A model generated the notes under the pieces. It had not been told where the DNA came from, searched no databases, and saw nothing but the letters and a program-made list of their open reading frames with translations. DNA of 64,000 bases from Niveispirillum sp. (GTDB lineage: Bacteria > Pseudomonadota > Alphaproteobacteria > Azospirillales > Azospirillaceae), in contig NZ_JAGOGJ010000013.1 in NCBI RefSeq assembly GCF_017996735.1, forward strand, positions 18,145-82,144. Reading direction: 5' to 3'. Each line of letters starts with the position of its first letter. The stretch's first letter is position 1. Positions 57,648-64,000 of this stretch are shown here, piece by piece. The translations under genes and the position numbers were made by a program.

Positions 57648-59369
57648 TCACCATTCGACCGGTTCATAGGCCAGCACCGCATCGAATTCGGCATTGGCCG
57701 GATCGATATCGGCGGTGATCGGGTCCGCCTTGCCCAGGACCTTCAGGACAAAACGGCTGGCCACCAGCCATTTGCGCCGGTCGCCCCATTTCAGTTCGGC
57801 CACCGCCTCCTCGCACAGCAGGGCGGCCGCCAGCGTGTCGGACATCAGGGTCAGCAGGCGGCGGCCATGGCGCGGCCCCTGGTCCGGGTTGCGGCGCAGG
57901 AAGGCCAGGGCCGCGCGGCATTCCTCCAGGGCACCTTCCAGGACGGCCGACACATCGGCCGCCGCCGGTTCCTGTGCCGCCGGCGGCAGGTCGGACAGGA
58001 TGGTGCCGACCCGGCCCAGGAAGATCTGGTCCCCCGGCCGCTTGCCCGTGACCAGCCGCAGCAGTTCCAGCGCCTGGATATTGGCGGGTCCCTCCCATAC
58101 GGAGACGACCAGACAGTCGCGATAGAAGCGGCTTGTGGGCATTTCATCGGTATAGCCGTTGCCCCCCACCATCTCCACCGCCTGCCGGCAGGCGGTCACG
58201 GCCTGTTCGGCGGTGCGGTACTTGGCCAGCGCCGTGGCCAGGCGCAGCCAGTCGCCGCCCATGTCCGGATCGGCCAGTTGTGCGTCGAAGGCCAGCACCG
58301 ATTCGAACGAAAGCGCCGTCGCCGCCTCCTGCTCCATCATCATGTCCAGAAGCTGATCCTGGACCATCGGATATTGACGGATGGGCTTGCCGAAGGCGAC
58401 GCGGTGCGTGGCCCATCCGGCACTTTCCAGGAAGGCCCGGCGCAACAGGCCTGCGGAACCGACGGCATTATGGATGCGGCTATACTCCAGGGCCGCCATC
58501 ATCACCCGCAACCCGTCGGGCGGCGGCGCCAGTTCCACGGCCCAGCAGCCGTTCAGGTCCAGTTCGGCCGTGGCCAGCCCCTTGGTCCCCGCCTTTTCCT
58601 TCAACCGCCGCGCCCGCTGATGGTTGGGGAAGCCATCCTCCAGATGCGAGGGGACGAGGTAGCAGCCCAGGCCGCGCCCGCCCGGTTCCGCCCCGTCTGG
58701 CCGGGCCGTGGCCATGGCCAGGCCAGCGCCGGCATTGCTGGTGAACCATTTGACCCCGTGCAGGCGATAGCCGTCATTGCGCTGTTCGGCCCGCGTCGTC
58801 GTGGCCCCCACATCCGATCCGCCATGCAGTTCGGTGGCCCAGGTGCCGCCCGACAGGGCCTCGCCATCCATGCGCACCATGTCGGGCAGATAGCGGCCGC
58901 GCACCGGGGCCGGAGCCAGCATATCCAGCACATGCGCCACCGCCCCCGTCATGGTGACGGGGCAATGGATGGAGATATCGGCCTGGGACAGCATATAGCC
59001 CATAGTGAAACAGGCGGCATGGCTGGGCGCGCCCGTGGGACCCAACCCTTCATGCTGATAGGCCAGCCCCACGGCGCCCCGGCGATAGGCCTCGGCATGG
59101 CAGGCCTGGTAATCGGGGTTGAAGACGACGCGGCCCGTCCGGTTGCCGTCGATATCATAGGGGTCCAGGCGCGGCGGCGCGAACCGGTCCGTATATTCCG
59201 CCTGGATGTCCAGTTCGTTGCCGGCCCAGGCGCCGAATTCCGACAGCCGGCCCTCATGCACCTCCAGCACATGCGGTGCACGGCGTTCCAGCAGGCGGAT
59301 CAGGTTGGTGTCCGTCTCGAAAAAATTCGTGCCGCGCGCCGTGCGCGGATAATCGGCAGCGTCGGTCAT
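57648..59369 (-). CDS. AidB-like acyl-CoA dehydrogenase
   Basis: A 573-residue flavoprotein of the acyl-CoA dehydrogenase superfamily, longer than classical members (about 380) and close in plan to AidB: N-terminal helical part, the FAD-binding middle region (WATELHGGSDVGATTTRAE; HGVKWFTSNA), then the C-terminal helices (GRIRQYPMVQ-like stretch GKPIRQYPMVQDQLLDMM and EMVGGNGYTDE). AidB protects DNA from alkylation, while other members oxidise acyl-CoAs. Which applies is open. The start at 59369 (MTDAADYPR) has the family N-terminus. Confidence 0.83.
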   Translation of the reverse strand: MTDAADYPRTARGTNFFETDTNLIRLLERRAPHVLEVHEGRLSEFGAWAGNELDIQAEYTDRFAPPRLDPYDIDGNRTGRVVFNPDYQACHAEAYRRGAVGLAYQHEGLGPTGAPSHAACFTMGYMLSQADISIHCPVTMTGAVAHVLDMLAPAPVRGRYLPDMVRMDGEALSGGTWATELHGGSDVGATTTRAEQRNDGYRLHGVKWFTSNAGAGLAMATARPDGAEPGGRGLGCYLVPSHLEDGFPNHQRARRLKEKAGTKGLATAELDLNGCWAVELAPPPDGLRVMMAALEYSRIHNAVGSAGLLRRAFLESAGWATHRVAFGKPIRQYPMVQDQLLDMMMEQEAATALSFESVLAFDAQLADPDMGGDWLRLATALAKYRTAEQAVTACRQAVEMVGGNGYTDEMPTSRFYRDCLVVSVWEGPANIQALELLRLVTGKRPGDQIFLGRVGTILSDLPPAAQEPAAADVSAVLEGALEECRAALAFLRRNPDQGPRHGRRLLTLMSDTLAAALLCEEAVAELKWGDRRKWLVASRFVLKVLGKADPITADIDPANAEFDAVLAYEPVEW

Positions 59370-59458
59370 GCCCGCTTCCCCCCTGGATTTGCCGGCAAGC
59401 ATGACGGAAACGGAAGCCGGGGGGAAGGGCCGGCCGGGCACGCGCCCCGATCGTGTGA

Positions 59459-62400
59459 TCAGGGCGCGTGCCCGGCCAGCAGCCCCTGGGGCAGTTCCAT
59501 CATGAACGGCCCGTCCGTCCACAGCAGGACACAGCGCACCTCCTTGCCCGGATAGATGCGCGACAGGGCCGCGCGATAGGCCGCCATCTGCTGCAGATAG
59601 ATCACGGGCACATTCTCCACCTCCCGCGGTGGCGGACGGTTGGTCTTGTAATCGACGATCCAGACGGCATCGTCCGTCACGCACAGCCGGTCGATGCGAC
59701 CCGACAGGGCCCGGTCGCCGACCAGCCCGACCAGCGGCACCTCCGCCCGGCTGCCCGGCGCGAACAGGGCGGCGAAGGTGGGGTCGGTCAGGACACGCAG
59801 CGCCTCGGCCGCGATCTCCGCCTGCTGTGCCGGTGTCAGACCATGCGCCGGCCGCGCCAGCCAGGCCGCCGCCACCTCCGCCCAGCGCGCGGGATCGGTT
59901 TCGGGCAAGACCTGCAACAGCGTATGGATCAGGTTGCCCCGCTTGAACCGCAACCCATCGTCGGGGCCCAGGGGGGACCGCAGGGACGGTTCCGGCGCAT
60001 CGGGCTGTGACGGGGCCAGCGGCTTGGACGGGCTGGCTTCCTTCGGCGCCGGGGACAGCGCCCAGGCCGGCAGGACGGGGCCGGTCGCCATTTCGGCCAG
60101 GGGCGGCGGCGCCTTGGGCGGAGGCACCGTCTGTTCCTCCTGCAGGACCAGACCGGTGCCGGCCCAGCCGGCGGGCGACAGGGTCGTGAAATCGAACGGT
60201 TCCGGCCGGGCCATACCGTCCAGCGCGCCCTCGATCAGCCGGTACCAGGAACCGGGTCCCCCCGTCTTGCGCAGTTGTTCCCAGCCGCAGACGATCAACC
60301 GGTCTTCCGCGCGGGTCAGCGCGACATAGAGCAGGCGGCGATATTCCTGGTCCCGGCGGCGGTTGGCGATGGCGCGTCGCGCGCCCGCCGTCGCATCCTC
60401 CATCCCGCGCCGGGGGGCGTAAAGCGGCAGGGGCGGGCCGGGATCAGCCTGTACCTCCCCCGCCAGCGGCTTTTCCGGCCACAGGATTTTCGGGCTCTTG
60501 TCCGGTTCGCGCATCGTGTCGGGCAGGAAGACGATGGGGGCCTGCAGCCCCTTCGACCCGTGTACCGTCATGATGCGCACCTGCCCCGGCCCGTCGCCGC
60601 CGCCGGTATCCAGCTCGCGCTTGATCTCGGCCTGCGATGCTTCCAGCCAATGCAGGAACCCCTGCAGGGATGCCACATGCTCGCGCTCGAACAGCAGGCA
60701 GGCGTTCAGGAATTCCTCCAGCGGGTCCTGAGCCTCCGCCCCCAGCCGGGCCAGGATGGCACGCCGGCCAGACCCACCGGGGTCGGGCGGACAGGGGCGC
60801 GACAGCACGCCTGCGAACAGTTCATAGGGGGCGCGGAAATCGGTATCGTTCAGGATGGCGCGCAGATAATCCCAGGCAACCGCCAGCGCCGCATCCTGCT
60901 TCGCCTTTTCCGTCAATGCCTGCCACAGCCGCCCTGGCCGTGCATGCGCCACCTGGAACAATTGTTCCTCACTCAACCCCACCAGCGGCGATTTCAGCAG
61001 GACGGCCAGATTAAGGTCATCTTCGGGCAGGACCAGGAAGCGGGCCAGCGCCATCAGGTCCATGACGGCCAGTTGTTCGGTCAGGACCATACGGTCCACG
61101 CCGGCCACGGGCACCTCCCGGTCCTTCAGGGCACGGACCAGATGGCCCACGAACTGGTCGCGGCTGCGCACCAGCACCATGATGTCGCCGGGGCGCAGCG
61201 GCCGGTTGCGCGACACCAGCATTTCCCCGTCGGCCAGCCAGCGCGCGATGCGGTCCGCCATGGTGCGGGCCAGCCGCGCCACGGGCTTGTCCGCCTGTTC
61301 GGGTTGCAAGGGCAACGACCAGGGGTCGGGGTCCACGGCATCCAGCGGGCTGACCAGCGGCCAGATCTCCACCCGCCCCGCCATGCCGCGCCGGTGCGGG
61401 ATATGCCGTACCTCCATCCCCGGCCCCGCCACCCCGTCACGGGCCAGACCGGTGGCGAAGACCTTATCCACGGCCAACAGGACGGCGGCCACCGACCGGA
61501 AACTGGTCTGCAGGTCGACGATGCGCCAGTTGCGCCGGGCCTGGTTCACCTTGGCATCAAAATGGCTGCGCATGCGGGCGAATTCGGCGGGGTCCGCGCG
61601 CTGAAAGCTGAAGATCGACTGTTTGTCGTCGCCCACCACGAACAGGGTGCGCATCCGGTCGTCGCGGGCGCCCAATCCGGCGAAAAACTCCTCCGCGATG
61701 GCCGATACCACGGCCCATTGCTCCGGGTTGGTGTCCTGCGCCTCGTCGATCAGGACATGGTCCAGGCCGCCATCCAGCTTGAACAGGACCCAGGCGCAGG
61801 CATCGGCCCCCGCCCCGCCCGACAGCAGGTGCGATGCCGCCAGGATCAGATCGTCGAAATCCAGGACGCCCCGCGCATCCTTCAACCGCTGATACCGGCC
61901 CAGCAGCGCCTCGCCCAGGGTCAACAGGGCCGATGTGTGGGCCGCCACGGCCACGCGCCGGCGTTCCTCCGTCACGGCAACCAGACGCACCGCCTCCCGC
62001 TGCAAGATCTCCAGCGCCATCGGATCGGCTTCCGACGGTTTCTTGGTCATCAGGGCCTTGCGCGTCTCCCCCTCCGCCGTCAGGTACAGCGACAGGTAAT
62101 CCGCCCAGCCTTTCAGGCGCCGTGCCGTATCGCCGTCCAGCCAGGACTGGATGCCGATGCCGCGTTCGATATCGGTCTTGGTGCCCGTGGCCAGGGTGGC
62201 ACAGGCGCGGCGCAGGCCCATCTCGTCAACGGCACCGGCGGCGCAGGCGCGGGACAGGACCGTCAGGTCCGTCTCCCCCATCGGCACACGCAGACTGTCG
62301 CGCAGGGCGGCGATGGCCGGTTCCAGCCCGCCCCAGGTCTCCAGGATACGTTTCAACCGTCCCCGCTCGGCCGTCAGGCTGGCCAGCAGATCGTTGAAAT

Positions 62401-62974
62401 CATCCTCCGACACGGACCCGGTCAGCAGATCAACCGCCGATGCCAGCATACCATCGGGTTCGTAACGACCGGCCAGAAGAACGGATTGTTTTGCTTCCGA
62501 TAGGAGCTCATCCGCCGTGCGATCGTCCATAACCTCAAAATTCGGTGCCAAGCCCGCCTCCAGCGGGAACCGGCGCAGCAGCGATTGGCAGAAGGCGTGG
62601 ATGGTCTGGATCTTCATGCCGCCGGCCGTATCCAGCACACGGGCGAACAGGCGGCGGGCCGCCACCACATCGGTCCGCGACGGTTCCCGTCCCGTCAGAT
62701 CATGCAGATTGGCGCGCAGCCGATCCTCATCCGCCACGGCCCAGACGGAAAGACGGTCGGCGATGCGGTTGGCCATTTCGGCCGCCGCCGCCTTGGTAAA
62801 GGTCAGGCAGAGGATGCGGGACGGATCGGTTCCCGCCAGCATCAGCCGCAGCACGCGGTCGGTCAGAACCTTGGTCTTGCCGGTGCCCGCCGATGCCCCG
62901 ACCCAGACCGAACTTTCCGGATCGGAAGCCAAACGTTGCAGGACATTGGGATCGGTGGCGCGGATATCGGTCAT
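59459..62974 (-). CDS. addA: Double-strand break repair helicase-nuclease AddA
   Basis: A 1171-residue UvrD/Rep-type helicase fused to a RecB-family nuclease. Walker A is GASAGTGKT (26-34), Walker B is VLIDEAQDTNPEQW, motif IV-VI regions include VGDDKQSIFSFQRADP and VALTRAEDRLIV. The C-terminal nuclease keeps GRIDRL and WIVDYKTNRPP. This is the alphaproteobacterial AddA, which resects DNA ends with AddB for RecA loading. AddB is not upstream, where a divergent kinase gene lies, and trxA, a frequent downstream neighbour, is also absent. Confidence 0.93.
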   Translation of the reverse strand: MTDIRATDPNVLQRLASDPESSVWVGASAGTGKTKVLTDRVLRLMLAGTDPSRILCLTFTKAAAAEMANRIADRLSVWAVADEDRLRANLHDLTGREPSRTDVVAARRLFARVLDTAGGMKIQTIHAFCQSLLRRFPLEAGLAPNFEVMDDRTADELLSEAKQSVLLAGRYEPDGMLASAVDLLTGSVSEDDFNDLLASLTAERGRLKRILETWGGLEPAIAALRDSLRVPMGETDLTVLSRACAAGAVDEMGLRRACATLATGTKTDIERGIGIQSWLDGDTARRLKGWADYLSLYLTAEGETRKALMTKKPSEADPMALEILQREAVRLVAVTEERRRVAVAAHTSALLTLGEALLGRYQRLKDARGVLDFDDLILAASHLLSGGAGADACAWVLFKLDGGLDHVLIDEAQDTNPEQWAVVSAIAEEFFAGLGARDDRMRTLFVVGDDKQSIFSFQRADPAEFARMRSHFDAKVNQARRNWRIVDLQTSFRSVAAVLLAVDKVFATGLARDGVAGPGMEVRHIPHRRGMAGRVEIWPLVSPLDAVDPDPWSLPLQPEQADKPVARLARTMADRIARWLADGEMLVSRNRPLRPGDIMVLVRSRDQFVGHLVRALKDREVPVAGVDRMVLTEQLAVMDLMALARFLVLPEDDLNLAVLLKSPLVGLSEEQLFQVAHARPGRLWQALTEKAKQDAALAVAWDYLRAILNDTDFRAPYELFAGVLSRPCPPDPGGSGRRAILARLGAEAQDPLEEFLNACLLFEREHVASLQGFLHWLEASQAEIKRELDTGGGDGPGQVRIMTVHGSKGLQAPIVFLPDTMREPDKSPKILWPEKPLAGEVQADPGPPLPLYAPRRGMEDATAGARRAIANRRRDQEYRRLLYVALTRAEDRLIVCGWEQLRKTGGPGSWYRLIEGALDGMARPEPFDFTTLSPAGWAGTGLVLQEEQTVPPPKAPPPLAEMATGPVLPAWALSPAPKEASPSKPLAPSQPDAPEPSLRSPLGPDDGLRFKRGNLIHTLLQVLPETDPARWAEVAAAWLARPAHGLTPAQQAEIAAEALRVLTDPTFAALFAPGSRAEVPLVGLVGDRALSGRIDRLCVTDDAVWIVDYKTNRPPPREVENVPVIYLQQMAAYRAALSRIYPGKEVRCVLLWTDGPFMMELPQGLLAGHAP

Positions 62975-63114
62975 GGCGGCGAGGATACAGGGGCGGTGCG
63001 GCGCGGGTCCAGACCCAAGCAGTCGCGCCAAACGTGTCGGCGGATGGGCTTTCTTCGCCCACCCATTGTGGTTTATGCTGGTGCCCCTGTTCGTTGCCCC
63101 GACGCGGAGGCGCC

Positions 63115-64000
63115 ATGGACACGCTGCGCTGGCTGGCATCGGCACCCAACAAGGCGGCGCTGCGCGTGGCCCTTGTGTTCGTCGTGGTGTCGGCCCTGTG
63201 GATCATCTTTTCCGATCAGGCCGCCAAGGCGATGTTCGGCGATGTCACGGATCTGTCGGCCTTCCAGACGGCCAAGGGTCTGTTCTATGTCGGCGTGACG
63301 GGGTTGATCCTGTTCCTTCTGGTACGGACCCTGGTCGGCCGTCTGACGGACCGCACGGCGGAAGCCTTTCGCGCGCGTGAGGCAGCGGCCGAAACCATGC
63401 GTCAGGCCGGCATGGAAAGCCGTGCCCTGGAACGCGCCAAGAGCCAGTTCCTGTCCTCCGTCAGCCACGAGTTGCGCACGCCCCTGAATGCCGTCATCGG
63501 CTTTGCCGACATGCTGTGCGACCCGTCCCTGCGCCTGCCGCCGGAAAGGGTGCAGGATTACGCGGGAGAGATTTCACAGGCCGGGCATCACCTGCTGGAA
63601 CTGGTGGAAAGCATCGTGGCCTGCGCGGAGGCGGAGACGGGCCAGAGCCTGGTGCCCGAACCGGTGGATCTGCGGGAAGAGGTGGGGCGTGTCGCGGGAC
63701 AGGCCCGTGTGCGGGCCCAGCATCGCCGCACGTCGGTGGAAAATAATGTGCCCGATGGACTGATCCTGCGCGCCGACCCGCTGGCCCTGCGCCAGATCCT
63801 GTTCGCCCTGCTGGACAATGCCGTCACCCACACGCCCGAACACAGCCATGTGCGTATCGATGGCGAAGCCACCCCGGCCGGGGTGGTGGTTAATATCAGC
63901 GACGATGGCCCGGGACTGCCGGCGGAGGTGCTGTCGGGCATGGGGCGGCCCTTCCTGCGCGGCGGCGATCCGCTGACGGCCGGCGTCGGCGGCCTGGGTC
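63115..64000 (+). CDS. Sensor histidine kinase, N-terminal part (cut by window end)
   Basis: The frame opens at an ATG (63115) after GGAGG and stays open to the window end, giving 295 visible residues. Two membrane helices (about 16-32 and 54-73) enclose a very short periplasmic loop; there is no clear sensor domain. The dimerisation domain has His118 (SVSHELRTPLNAVIG), followed by the ATPase N-box (LLDNAVTHTPEH) and the G1 box (DDGPGLP). The end, and any receiver or output domain, is outside. It is divergent from addA by 140 bp. Confidence 0.88.
   Translation, partial: MDTLRWLASAPNKAALRVALVFVVVSALWIIFSDQAAKAMFGDVTDLSAFQTAKGLFYVGVTGLILFLLVRTLVGRLTDRTAEAFRAREAAAETMRQAGMESRALERAKSQFLSSVSHELRTPLNAVIGFADMLCDPSLRLPPERVQDYAGEISQAGHHLLELVESIVACAEAETGQSLVPEPVDLREEVGRVAGQARVRAQHRRTSVENNVPDGLILRADPLALRQILFALLDNAVTHTPEHSHVRIDGEATPAGVVVNISDDGPGLPAEVLSGMGRPFLRGGDPLTAGVGGLG

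Noticed and set aside
60275..62503. A 742-codon open frame on the plus strand
   Set aside because: Antisense to addA, whose helicase and nuclease motifs are intact; glutamine/histidine/glycine-rich composition of a shadow frame.
1..64000. tRNA, rRNA, CRISPR, prophage, insertion sequence or integron
   Set aside because: Scanned by eye for tRNA T-loops, regularly spaced repeats, transposase and integrase motifs; none was found. A covariance-model scan would be needed to exclude small RNAs.

Overview
The window is GC-rich, tightly packed bacterial DNA, most likely from an alphaproteobacterium of the Rhodospirillales (Azospirillaceae-like). That placement is an inference. It rests on the ChvI/ChvG pair, an FnrL-type regulator, HemJ, a DUF1194 protein, the alphaproteobacterial form of AddA, and a Weimberg-type xylose cluster of Caulobacter style. 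No rRNA, tRNA, CRISPR array, insertion sequence or phage gene was seen. Both ends cut through genes: a sialate O-acetylesterase-like protein on the left and a sensor histidine kinase on the right.

Region 1 (1-10.8 kb) is a xylan/xylose locus. It holds an esterase tail, a secreted GH3 glycosidase, then xylX-xylB-xylC-xylD (oxidative Weimberg route), a sugar porter (xylE-like) and a LacI-type regulator (xylR-like). Two LacI-type operators with nearly the same 14-bp sequence precede the GH3 gene and xylX, so one regulator probably controls both. Three copies of a ~136-bp nested-palindrome element lie between these genes. The alpha-ketoglutarate semialdehyde dehydrogenase of the pathway is absent here.

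Region 2 (10.9-17 kb) has a cold-shock protein plus an extended IF-1, a DUF1801 gene, and a phage-shock locus. In that locus pspF is divergent from a sigma54-driven operon: a 66-aa membrane protein, pspA, pspB, pspC and two further tiny membrane proteins that reuse the PspC and PspB C-terminal tails. An orphan LapG-like protease follows.

Region 3 (17.2-24.4 kb) looks like an envelope amine-oxidation module. A near-consensus sigma54 promoter precedes a RidA-family lipoprotein. A TonB-dependent receptor, a Tat-exported FAD amine oxidase, a c-type cytochrome, a GNAT acetyltransferase and a HugZ-like protein follow. This is the best candidate in the window for an undescribed system.

Region 4 (24.5-45 kb) is mixed housekeeping and signalling: S41 peptidase, DUF2142 membrane protein, pckA, rlmI, an Fnr regulator sharing an FNR box with a divergent acetyltransferase-like gene, HAD phosphatase, a REC-DUF3369-GGDEF protein, a membrane-anchored oligopeptidase B-like enzyme, VOC and nitronate monooxygenase-like genes, an iron-type ABC permease without its partners, hemJ, DUF1194, and divergent mutY/dciA with overlapping start codons.

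Region 5 (45-64 kb) carries ahpD-ahpC with divergent oxyR (a mycobacterial-like arrangement), a TerC-family protein behind an AT-rich leader, a patatin-like protein, ubiG, an MFS transporter, an outer-membrane beta-barrel, chvI-chvG, an acyl-CoA dehydrogenase, addA and the partial histidine kinase. Start sites were chosen by ribosome-binding site and family N-termini. Functional names come from recognised motifs and context, without a database search.
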